The notes below the pieces were generated by a model. That model had not been told where the DNA came from. It saw only the letters and a program-made list of their open reading frames with translations, and made no database searches. Shown one piece after another: positions 33,641-42,206 of a stretch of DNA of 64,000 bases (position 1 is the first letter of the stretch; every line of letters begins with the position of its first letter). Both the position numbers and the translations under genes were made by a program. The stretch is from positions 248,001 to 312,000 of the forward strand of contig CABJBM010000002.1 of assembly GCA_902363835.1 (NCBI GenBank). Reading direction: 5' to 3'. This stretch comes from Lachnospiraceae bacterium (GTDB lineage Bacteria; Bacillota; Clostridia; Lachnospirales; Lachnospiraceae).

Positions 33641-33818
33641 CTTGCATAAAGAAGTATAGAAATAAAAATATACTTACAAACAATAAACATGTATTAAATG
33701 ACTCAAAAGCCTATAAATATAATCCAACTCTATTCCTCTGACAAAAAATGTATACACAATCGTACTTATACATACAAAAAATAACTTAATCAATACATGC
33801 TGCACATAAACGTTTCAT
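33640..33818 (-). pseudogene. Remnant of an RDD-family immunity-like gene
   Basis: From an ATG at 33818 the frame reads MKRLCAACID, then TAA, then VIFCMYKYDCVYIF, parallel to MKRVYAAIIDYVTFF of the intact neighbour at 33855-34205. The tyrosine codon after ID has become a stop. A second copy of the same N-terminus is fused inside the orphan Rhs tip. Confidence 0.65.
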
Positions 33819-33854
33819 GCATTTTTCTGTCATGAAAACTCTAAGAATAATAAA

Positions 33855-34205
33855 CTATACTTCTTCTATTCCTATAATTTTGTCATAAAACATACGATGT
33901 TTGGCAATATAATACATCAAAGTTACAGGCCATAACATACAGGCCAGTATTTTAAATAGGCTATGTTTTATAGCAGTGCCAATGGTTTTTTCTCTAAATC
34001 TTAATTTTAACCAGACAATTCTTTTTCCAAAGCTTATTCCTTGAAAAAAGAAATCCTGAAAAAAGAAATATAAGAAGAACAATAGAACAATAATCATTAA
34101 ATATATCTTAAATGACTTAACAATATCGTATACATTATTAAAAATTATACCTCCTACACAAAAAAAAGTAACATAATCAATTATTGCTGCATATACACGT
34201 TTCAT
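33855..34205 (-). CDS. RDD-family membrane protein, candidate immunity protein
   Basis: A 116-aa protein with three hydrophobic stretches: residues 8-27, 31-52 and about 83-102. The middle FQGISFGKRIVWLKLRF is the RDD-family signature. Small RDD proteins often sit next to polymorphic toxins, where a membrane location suits protection against pore-forming or membrane-acting tips. Two degenerate copies of its N-terminus lie just downstream. AGGTAAAAAAAAT gives a weak ribosome site. Immunity is inferred from position. Confidence 0.7.
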   Translation of the reverse strand: MKRVYAAIIDYVTFFCVGGIIFNNVYDIVKSFKIYLMIIVLLFFLYFFFQDFFFQGISFGKRIVWLKLRFREKTIGTAIKHSLFKILACMLWPVTLMYYIAKHRMFYDKIIGIEEV

Positions 34206-34271
34206 ATTTTTTTTACCTCATCTTTAAACATTACTGTATACACTTTTTTATACAATGATTAAACAACTTTA

Positions 34272-34706
34272 CTAATTATTAATTTTTGTTAATGTAAAAT
34301 AATTTATTCCATTTGTTCCGTCTATAGATAAACTCACACGATAATTATCACTTTCACTTTCAACCTGAAACGTATATATGGTTGTGACCGGTCGTTTTCC
34401 TTTAGACGGTCTTTCCTGTTCCCCTATTTTTTTGAAAATATATTTTTTCTCTTCTCCCCATTCCTCCAAGATTGGTTGAAATAGTACATCAAAAGACTCA
34501 AGTGAATCCGACTTTCCATGAATGCATAAAGCAAAAGCAGCCTCAGAATCCTTTTTATTTAACGCTTGCAGAAACTGATCCAGATAAGATTCAACTTCTT
34601 GTTCACTAATAGAATCAGTCTCATAAGCAGTTACGAATCTATTCTTGCATCCACTAAACAATATCATACAGATACATAAAATACAGATTGTTAATGTTTT
34701 TTTCAT
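34272..34706 (-). CDS. Lipoprotein, probable immunity protein of the Rhs effector
   Basis: About 144 residues with a signal peptide ending in the lipobox FSGC (cysteine about 20 residues in), so it is anchored outside the membrane. The mature part resembles NTF2-like or DUF4878-type folds (SEQEVESYLDQFLQALNKKDSEAAF, then a beta-rich C-terminus). It begins where the Rhs gene stops: the Rhs TGA (34714-34712) lies inside its ribosome site AAAGGTG. Such tight coupling is typical for toxin-immunity pairs, and the external location would match a toxin acting at the cell surface. Confidence 0.7.
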   Translation of the reverse strand: MKKTLTICILCICMILFSGCKNRFVTAYETDSISEQEVESYLDQFLQALNKKDSEAAFALCIHGKSDSLESFDVLFQPILEEWGEEKKYIFKKIGEQERPSKGKRPVTTIYTFQVESESDNYRVSLSIDGTNGINYFTLTKINN

Positions 34707-34711
34707 ATTCA

Positions 34712-37700
34712 TCACCTTTGGCTATTACAGTCTAATATCTTTTTAATTTCATTTAAAGCTAGCTTTCCTATCTCTCCGGCATTAATGATAATATAACCTC
34801 CTCCTCCAATTCCCACATAAAGTTCACCACCAAAACTTATTTTAAGATCTCCATCATATAAGATAGAATCCAAACCCAATGGTGTAGTTAATTCTTCTTT
34901 TTCAAAATCATAATCTAATCCTATAACTGCTTCAGGCAATCCCTTGATTTCTCCACTTATCGATAAACTTCCTTTGGCAGAAGTATCCAAATGCTCATTT
35001 ATTTCAATAAAACTTTTGAACCCTCCTCCTAAACTCCCTTCTCCGACACTTACTTTTGCACCAAGTCCTGTACCTACTTCTACATTGATGTCCACAATTT
35101 TATCAATTTCATCTTTTATATCCTGACAAGTTTTTTTCCATGCCCTATCTGCAGATTCACCTAATTCTTCCAAATACCACCTCCAAGCATCGTAACTTGA
35201 CGGCTTTTGAGGTCGCTTCCCATTTAAATCCACCCACTTTTTAGGATTCCCCCAGCAATACCCATAACCATTTAAAGTAAATGGCTGATTGATAGTCCCT
35301 TTTATAATATCCTCCCCCGTGAATCTCCCAATCTCAGGCATATACTCTCTTGCCTGTGCAAAATATGTGTTAGCTGTCCGGTCTCTCTGATATCCTGTAT
35401 ATCCAAAAGGCTGTACCTCCCCCTGCGTTCCATATAAGTCGTGACCAAACTCATCATATCCATATACCATCTGTCCTTTTTCCTGTCTTCCAACCAGACG
35501 AACCGTACTTCCCAGTTCATCCTGCAGATAAATATGCGTACTACTTCCTTCTGTCATAAATGCCGCATTGTTATCCCAGATATAGCTTTGGGTATACGCA
35601 TCATTTTCTTCTGATTCCGTTTTTTCCAGCAGATTATAATACTGCTTGGTAAAGTCCAGAAGATACTCCACTTCTCTGGCTGGATTCTCCACAGGCATCA
35701 TTTCTGCCTGGAACTGACTGACAAAGTTAGTCTTCTCAAAATCATACTCTTTCCTGCCAACTCTGTTGCCAAGCCCATCATACTCATACCGGACGGCCTG
35801 CCCTTTTTTATGAAAAGCCGCTGCAAGACGGTTCGTCTCATCATAAACATACTGATTGGCTGTTATCTCTCCCTGAAGAATCGCCGTAAGATTTCCTCTT
35901 GCGTCATACTGATAGGATTGTTCAGGAAAAATCCCTTCCTCATGAATTAGTTGATTGGCAGCATTATAATGATAACGAACATTTTTTGTTTCCGTCTGCC
36001 TCCCAACCCTATTTCCAAAAGCATCATATTCATACTGGCTGATTCGCTTCCGGTCCTTTCGCACTTCTATGAGCCGGTTCATGCTATCATACCGATACTC
36101 ATAATTTCCGCTTTCTTCCTGCATGCGCCGTTCTGTTTCTGCTGAAATACCTGACAAGGAAGATACTGCTCTTCGCCTTTTTCCTATTGCTGTCTTATTT
36201 CCCATCAGATCATATTCATATTCGTACTTCTCCAGCATTTCTCCGTTTTGCTGGTGAATCAAGCTCTCCAATAATCCCCTGGAATTGTAGCTATAACTGC
36301 TGATAATATCATCCGGAAAAACCTTTTTCGATAAATGTCCATCCTCATCATAGCAGTAACCAATTTCCCGTTCCCCATCCGTCAGCCTGCTTAAACGTGC
36401 CAGTTCATCATATTCGTAGGATATTTTACGCCCATTCGGATAAACCAAGGATTTACGTTCTCCCATTTTCCCCCACTGATAGGAAACCTCACGTCCTTTA
36501 TAGTCTGTAATTTTTTTCGCTCTGCCTATCTCATCCGGTTCAATTCTTGTTGTTCCAAGCCAGTCCTGTATCTCAGTCAGCTGTCGAAGAGAATTATAAG
36601 AAAATGCAACACTACGGCCATCCCCATAGGTAACTTTTTCGATGTCCCCCGATGGATGATATGCGTAATGTGTCTCATATCCTTCCCTATCTTTTTTTAA
36701 TATCATCTGTCCGGCCAAATCATAAGTATAATGCTCCTGCAATCCAAGAGGATTCGTAATAGTTTCAATCTCCCCGGCCAGATTACGTTCATATTGGGTA
36801 ATATGAATATGATTCTTGCATTCGGAATCATTTACAAATTTCTGATCTGCTCCATTTAACAGAAATTCTTTCCCCTGATGCTGGCATATGGTAATCAGCA
36901 TTCCTAATGCATCATAAGCATATTCTGTCCGATTCCCTGCAGCATCGATCACGGAGGTCAGTTTCCCTCCTGGTGAATACAAATAACGGGTCACATGTCC
37001 CAAAGTATCTGTTACTGATGTCACTTTTCCCACAGCATTATATGTATAACGCTTTTCCTGCCCAAAACTGCTTTTTACCGTAATGGGCTGATTCAGGCAG
37101 TCATAGATGATCTCGAGAAAATCTTCTTTATGATTCTGGCGACGTATCAGATTACCGTTTTTATCATATAAATAAGTTTCAAACGTTCCATCTGGATAAA
37201 TCGTTCTAGAAAGATACCCTCCCTGAGCATACTCATAGATGGTCTTTCGTTTCTCCGGGTCTATAACGCAGATTAGCTTTCCTAAGGCATTATAATCATA
37301 GCAGGTCTTATTACCAAGAACATCTGTCTCGCTGATAAGCTGCCCTGCTTCATCGTAAACATAGGTATGGGATTTTCCCATAGCATTAGTAACATTGACT
37401 AAACGTCCCTCCAAATCATATTCATATTGGGTGGAAGCACCGGAAGGGTCGGTTACTTTGGTAATCCGATTCCGCTCATCATATTCCATAACTGTGCGGT
37501 TCCCATTTGGATCGGTTACTGCAGTACGGTTTCCATTTGGATCATATTCATAATAGATGACTCCTCCCATAGGAAGCGTCATCTGCTCCATGCGGTTTAA
37601 CCCATCATAGGTATAAACCAACTCTGCTCCGTTTGGCAGAATCCTACGGATGACGTTCTGCATTAGATCATATTGCGTACTAAGCACTTCACCATCCGGA

Positions 37701-39649
37701 CCGTTATAAGCTTCAACCTGGTTCATGCAATTGTACTTTTGGCTGGCAACAGCCTCATTAAAATCTATAACCTTTGTAACTTTTCCATTCTTTGTATATT
37801 CATAGATACGCCGTTTTCCCTGAGCATTTGTTACACAGAAAATTCGATCACAATTGTCATAGGCAAACCTTGTACAATATCCATTTCCATCCACTGTACC
37901 AATGACCCGGTTAGAATCATCATACTCATAACTCAACTGTCTTCCTGCCTCATCAATAATACTGGTGATATTTCCACGACTGTCATATTCTAATGATGTT
38001 ACACTGCCATCCGGCTGCTTCACTTGTATGACATTCCCGCTTTTATCATATTCAAATTCCCGATGCCGGTTCAATGCATCCGAAGTTTTTAACAGATTTC
38101 CTTTTGAGTCATATACATTTTTTAGTTTTTCAATACCGTTAACAGACAACATAAGAAGGCGGTTATTCACATCATAAGTCATGTTATTCTTAGAACCATC
38201 CGGGTAAATAACCTGGGACATATTTCCTTTATCATCATAGGAAAACCTTGTCCTGTTCCCATTCTTATCAACATACTGGATCATCTGGTTACGCTCATTA
38301 TATGCAAACCTTTCTTCTCCATCTTCATAGACTGTTTTGATGTTGCGGTATCGATCATCATGGATATAAGCAACCTTGCTTCCATTCTGTTCGGTTACAA
38401 GGGTACAGTTACTTTCTTCCTGATAATCATAGGAAATCTTTCCGCCATCAGCAAAATGCTGACAAAGCGTACGGCCCTGATCATCATATTCATTTTCCAG
38501 AACCATAACGCCTCTTGGATTCTGAATCCTGTAAAGTGTCTTATCATTATCATAATAATAACAGTAGCTTTCCCCACAGGCATTTGTGACATGGCATAAT
38601 CGCCCCATTTCGTAACTAAGAGTAATGCTGCGTCCCGTATGGTCTAATACAGAAATCAACCGCCTCGATATACTGTCATATTTATAGCTTATGCATACCC
38701 CATAACCATTTGAAACACATGCCAGTTTCCCATTTTCTCCGTAAGTAAAACACAATCCCCTGCCATTGGTATCAGTCCTAGCCGTTAAGCGCCCTTTCTC
38801 GTCAAATGTGTAAACCATGCCTTCCTGAGTTTTATACCGAAAACCCTTTTCTCTCTCTTCCAGGCGGCAGATACAGCCAAATAGTGCCTTTATCCCACCG
38901 TCTTCCAATCTTATGTAAATCTCTTCCCGTCCATCTTCCCAAATAATAACATAGCGGTCATTTTCGACTAGAAGCTCTATTTCATAATTATGCCGCCAGC
39001 CATTCCCCATGCTGCCTTCTCTTTTATCAATCCGGTTATACGTTCGCTTAAAATACAATGGTAAAGTGGAGTTCATATGAATATCTTCTTTTTCATAAAT
39101 AAAATTTCCGGTATTAGCATTGACAGGATCTCCGGTAATCGCACATACAGCGGATTGTACCCCTTTCATAAAATCAGTCAAAGTGGCACTTTGCATAAGT
39201 TCTATCAGTACCTGATTCCACTGCGAAAATCCAGGACCTGCTTTTTCCAGCATCTGTTTTATCATAAACATAATTAATTTTTTTAATTCTTCTTCGCTCA
39301 GATTTCCACTCTTCGCATACGCACCATTCAATACTTTCATTAGTGACAGGACATAACTGGAATTATACTGTCCTGTTGTTTGATTTTGTGTTACCTGTAT
39401 GGTTCCGGCTGTACCAATTGCTCCCATAGCCGCCATAAGAGCCGGTGATATATTATTTGCTCCGGAACAAACAGGTAATGCTCCTAGTGCAGCAGAAACA
39501 ATGGCTTGAATGTTAACTGGTTTTGCAGTGTTATTTAAGGAAATGTCCGGCCAGCTTTTTCCTTTTGTTTTTACTTCTGTCTTTTTTCCAATAATATTTA
39601 CTTCCTGGTTTATGATAAAGCTATTTCCCAAAATATTCTTCACCGACAT
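34712..39649 (-). CDS. Rhs/YD-repeat effector protein
   Basis: A 1645-aa Rhs protein, the likely cargo of the contractile system. Residues 1-165 are a unique, partly hydrophobic N-terminus (IVSAALGALPVCSGANNISP). DUF6531 starts at GDPVNANTGNF. Dozens of YD repeats (YDxxGN-type) form the cocoon from about 250 to 1370, followed by the Rhs core end GRFTGEDIIKG. The normal DPxGL cleavage motif is replaced by WVDLNGKRP (about 1472-1480). The last 165 residues are a linker shared with the orphan tip plus a glycine-rich toxin candidate (VGTGLGAKVSVGEGSLGGG, GGELYVGIGGGGYII). No nuclease or NAD-glycohydrolase motif is visible. There is no PAAR domain; a separate DUF4280 protein lies upstream. Confidence 0.93.
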   Translation of the reverse strand: MSVKNILGNSFIINQEVNIIGKKTEVKTKGKSWPDISLNNTAKPVNIQAIVSAALGALPVCSGANNISPALMAAMGAIGTAGTIQVTQNQTTGQYNSSYVLSLMKVLNGAYAKSGNLSEEELKKLIMFMIKQMLEKAGPGFSQWNQVLIELMQSATLTDFMKGVQSAVCAITGDPVNANTGNFIYEKEDIHMNSTLPLYFKRTYNRIDKREGSMGNGWRHNYEIELLVENDRYVIIWEDGREEIYIRLEDGGIKALFGCICRLEEREKGFRYKTQEGMVYTFDEKGRLTARTDTNGRGLCFTYGENGKLACVSNGYGVCISYKYDSISRRLISVLDHTGRSITLSYEMGRLCHVTNACGESYCYYYDNDKTLYRIQNPRGVMVLENEYDDQGRTLCQHFADGGKISYDYQEESNCTLVTEQNGSKVAYIHDDRYRNIKTVYEDGEERFAYNERNQMIQYVDKNGNRTRFSYDDKGNMSQVIYPDGSKNNMTYDVNNRLLMLSVNGIEKLKNVYDSKGNLLKTSDALNRHREFEYDKSGNVIQVKQPDGSVTSLEYDSRGNITSIIDEAGRQLSYEYDDSNRVIGTVDGNGYCTRFAYDNCDRIFCVTNAQGKRRIYEYTKNGKVTKVIDFNEAVASQKYNCMNQVEAYNGPDGEVLSTQYDLMQNVIRRILPNGAELVYTYDGLNRMEQMTLPMGGVIYYEYDPNGNRTAVTDPNGNRTVMEYDERNRITKVTDPSGASTQYEYDLEGRLVNVTNAMGKSHTYVYDEAGQLISETDVLGNKTCYDYNALGKLICVIDPEKRKTIYEYAQGGYLSRTIYPDGTFETYLYDKNGNLIRRQNHKEDFLEIIYDCLNQPITVKSSFGQEKRYTYNAVGKVTSVTDTLGHVTRYLYSPGGKLTSVIDAAGNRTEYAYDALGMLITICQHQGKEFLLNGADQKFVNDSECKNHIHITQYERNLAGEIETITNPLGLQEHYTYDLAGQMILKKDREGYETHYAYHPSGDIEKVTYGDGRSVAFSYNSLRQLTEIQDWLGTTRIEPDEIGRAKKITDYKGREVSYQWGKMGERKSLVYPNGRKISYEYDELARLSRLTDGEREIGYCYDEDGHLSKKVFPDDIISSYSYNSRGLLESLIHQQNGEMLEKYEYEYDLMGNKTAIGKRRRAVSSLSGISAETERRMQEESGNYEYRYDSMNRLIEVRKDRKRISQYEYDAFGNRVGRQTETKNVRYHYNAANQLIHEEGIFPEQSYQYDARGNLTAILQGEITANQYVYDETNRLAAAFHKKGQAVRYEYDGLGNRVGRKEYDFEKTNFVSQFQAEMMPVENPAREVEYLLDFTKQYYNLLEKTESEENDAYTQSYIWDNNAAFMTEGSSTHIYLQDELGSTVRLVGRQEKGQMVYGYDEFGHDLYGTQGEVQPFGYTGYQRDRTANTYFAQAREYMPEIGRFTGEDIIKGTINQPFTLNGYGYCWGNPKKWVDLNGKRPQKPSSYDAWRWYLEELGESADRAWKKTCQDIKDEIDKIVDINVEVGTGLGAKVSVGEGSLGGGFKSFIEINEHLDTSAKGSLSISGEIKGLPEAVIGLDYDFEKEELTTPLGLDSILYDGDLKISFGGELYVGIGGGGYIIINAGEIGKLALNEIKKILDCNSQR
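35080..35350. repeat. Direct repeat partner within the intact Rhs gene
   Basis: Counterpart of 33225-33487, covering the Rhs core end and the pre-toxin linker of the expressed gene. Confidence 0.8.
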
Positions 39650-40220
39650 GTAGATTTCCCCCTTCGTAAGTTAAAATAGAACGTATTTCTCCCATGTAAT
39701 CTCCAAATATAAAGTGAAATGGTACTTCTTTCTTTAATTTTATAAATATTTCATTTTGATACAAGCCAATAAGCGTTTTCGTTAAATATACTTCCATCAC
39801 TTTTTTATAGCCTTTTGTTAACTGGCGGACTGCATAATCAATTTCATATTCTTTTATTCTTACAAATTTTTTCATTAATTCTCCTGATAAAGCAGATCTC
39901 TCTTCATCCAGGTTATCATATAAAAAAGCTGGAAACCAATTATAACTGACGCATTCGTCATCAAAATACATTCGTCCATTCATAAGGCAAATCTGGTATT
40001 CATAAGTACCGGTCATTAAACTGCTATGTAAATGAAAGATGGACATATAAGCAGGTTCCCATATCTGTTTCTTCTGTTTTTCAAGGGCTACGGATAAAAT
40101 CTCCTCTATTTCTTTTGGAATAATATCAAGTCTTTGTTTTTTTACATCTGTTATCTTTCTTTTTATCTGATCGTTTATAAATGGTTTTAAGTACCGTTCC
40201 ATTGCTTCCAGACGTGTCAT
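39621..40220 (-). CDS. Uncharacterised 199-aa protein overlapping the Rhs gene, possible effector chaperone
   Basis: Not recognised. A soluble alpha/beta protein with a basic N-terminal helix (FINDQIKRKITDVKKQRLDI) and a C-terminal beta-rich part (VPFHFIFGDYMGEIRSIL). The stop lies 29 nt inside the Rhs gene, so translation of the two is coupled. Small acidic or mixed proteins encoded immediately before Rhs effectors are commonly chaperones or adaptors; here this is position-based inference without a family match. Confidence 0.6.
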   Translation of the reverse strand: MTRLEAMERYLKPFINDQIKRKITDVKKQRLDIIPKEIEEILSVALEKQKKQIWEPAYMSIFHLHSSLMTGTYEYQICLMNGRMYFDDECVSYNWFPAFLYDNLDEERSALSGELMKKFVRIKEYEIDYAVRQLTKGYKKVMEVYLTKTLIGLYQNEIFIKLKKEVPFHFIFGDYMGEIRSILTYEGGNLHVGEEYFGK

Positions 40221-40288
40221 ATGTCCTCTTTTCTATCAAATAATTTCTGTCGGTACTCTTCTATTTCACTCTCCTGTCGACTTTTTAA

Positions 40289-40984
40289 TTAATTCCTGTC
40301 CATTAGAAAAAGTACTGCACATATTCTGCTTAAATAGGGGAGAATCCATTTGTCAATTATCAGATATTCAGGTGTTGTACCTGTCATTAGATTAAATAAA
40401 TCATTAAAATTTGCTGAGCTAAAAGTATAGCCAATCCATTGTCCCAATATAACAAAAATCGAAATACATACTGAAATTAAAACGACCATAATAAAACTTT
40501 TTTGAATATTCTTTTCCTTGAAAAGTGCCTGTTTCTTATCTTTAATTGAAATTTTACATATTATCAGCATTATAGAAAAAAATAATCAATATCTTCAGCA
40601 TTGTGGATAATATTACAATTCCTAATATTGTATCTAGCAAACTTGAAATTGCATAATAAAATAAATATAAAACAATTTTCTCTAGAATTATTGAAGCGCC
40701 AATATAAAAAATACAAAGATTCTCTGTATCCACTCCAGGGATCATATTTATTTGAGCACCATCGGAATAAAATTAATAATAATATCACTATTTCCCCATA
40801 TATAATTACCAACTCAATAAAAGTACTGACTACCTCAAATCTTAAATCCATCAATGGGCATAAAATATTAATTATACCTATTATCAAGTGTTTAATAAAT
40901 ATCGTTTTCCCTTCTAGATATAAAACATACCGGTTAATATCATTAATAAATAATAATTTTTCCTCTTCTTTATAAACGTATCCA
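40289..40984 (-). pseudogene. Frameshifted polytopic membrane protein
   Basis: The TPR gene's TAA overlaps an ATG at 40983 (TAATG) that reads MDTFIKKRK. After about nine codons the frame must shift to continue as LLFINDINRYVLYLEG and IIGIINILCPLMDLRF (to about 40745). It must shift again to NLCIFYIGASIILEKIVLYL, which ends at 40554. A further frame from 40570 (MLIICKISIKDKKQALFKEK) carries another two hydrophobic helices. Together these would be a membrane protein of about 230 residues. The last part could be an independent small membrane protein. The region is very AT-rich. Confidence 0.55.
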
Positions 40985-42193
40985 TTATTCTCCCCACAGC
41001 TCTCTTAAATCATCCTTTGCCTGGATTATTTGCTTCTGAAACCAACCCTCGTAATCATTAGAATTGTTTACCTGTTTCGTATATATTTTTCTTAATGCTT
41101 CTTCTATTTTTTGATTAGAATCCTTGTAACCTTCCAAATTCCAGATGTAATAAGCTCTCGCATATGATTCAATGATCATATCTGTATCCCCTAAATACCC
41201 ATATGCGTTTCCCAAGTTATAATAAGATACTGCAGCTAAGTCATGATAAGGCAAGCAATTTTCTAAAACATGCTCATAATCCTTGATAGCCAAGTCAAGT
41301 TTGGCCCACCCTAAATTCAAATATATATTACCTCTTAATTCATATAAATTTAATAAATCATAATGATCTTGCACTTGCCATATTTCCAAAAGATCTATAG
41401 CTTTATTTACATAATCATAGGCTTTATTCAAATTATAATCTGGTTCATACATAAATGACAAAGTTTTGTATAAATTTGCTTCAACAGGAATATACTGATA
41501 CAGTTTATCATTCAATTTGCACGCCTTATCTATATAATACTCACATTTCTTCATATTACCGGCATAATAACAGGCCCAAGATAATGTCTTATAATTGAAA
41601 ATACCAATAAACTGATTTGAACCCAGTATTTTCCTTTCTTTCTTAATAAGTTCTTTTATATTTCCTATTTCTTGAATAAAATCTGTTTTAAAAGGCAATT
41701 CAATTGCTGTAAGATTCGATTGTAAAACCAGCTTTTTTACCTGATCGTCTACCTCCAGTTTTAGAGCTTCTTCTACATAATTTTTAGCAGTATCCCTATT
41801 TTCTTGATATAACATAACTTCAGCCATATTTGACAAAATGCACATTTTCTCTTCATCTGAAACAGCAATGCGAAGCGCTTCCTGAAATTCACTATTTGCT
41901 TCATGAAACCTCCTCAATCGCAGATAACTGACACCCAAAGCATTCTTTATGCTTGCATCCTGTTTTATATCTTCTAAAACTTTTATTGCCTCAATTAAAG
42001 AGTCCCCATTACCTTTCAGTTGTACCATTAATTCTTTATTTGCCTCTTGACCTGTTATTTTACAAAGCATTAAAATTGCAGAATCATCTACGATATACTC
42101 TGTATCGTCTATCAAACTATTTTCCTTTTTACCGCAGGAAGTTATAAAAATTATGGAAAAACAAGCAAACAATAAATATTTTAAATACCGCAT
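40985..42193 (-). CDS. TPR-repeat lipoprotein
   Basis: A 402-aa protein with a lipoprotein signal (FSIIFITSC, cysteine at residue 20). The rest is helical with tetratricopeptide-type repeats, for example LGVSYLRLRRFHEANSEFQEAL, ILSNMAEVMLYQENRDTAKNYVEEAL and SYYNLGNAYGYLGDTDM. It is anchored outside the membrane and probably mediates protein contacts. It lies between the PAAR-like gene and the Rhs region, so it may belong to the effector module. A good AGGAGG precedes it. Confidence 0.8.
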   Translation of the reverse strand: MRYLKYLLFACFSIIFITSCGKKENSLIDDTEYIVDDSAILMLCKITGQEANKELMVQLKGNGDSLIEAIKVLEDIKQDASIKNALGVSYLRLRRFHEANSEFQEALRIAVSDEEKMCILSNMAEVMLYQENRDTAKNYVEEALKLEVDDQVKKLVLQSNLTAIELPFKTDFIQEIGNIKELIKKERKILGSNQFIGIFNYKTLSWACYYAGNMKKCEYYIDKACKLNDKLYQYIPVEANLYKTLSFMYEPDYNLNKAYDYVNKAIDLLEIWQVQDHYDLLNLYELRGNIYLNLGWAKLDLAIKDYEHVLENCLPYHDLAAVSYYNLGNAYGYLGDTDMIIESYARAYYIWNLEGYKDSNQKIEEALRKIYTKQVNNSNDYEGWFQKQIIQAKDDLRELWGE

Positions 42194-42206
42194 ATTTATG
42201 TTCCTC

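Noticed and set aside
34712..39649. Many similar short coding motifs that could be read as a DNA tandem repeat or CRISPR-like array
   Set aside because: They are the degenerate YD repeats of an Rhs protein; spacing and sequence vary and the frame is continuous. No CRISPR-type identical repeats with unique spacers are present anywhere in the window.
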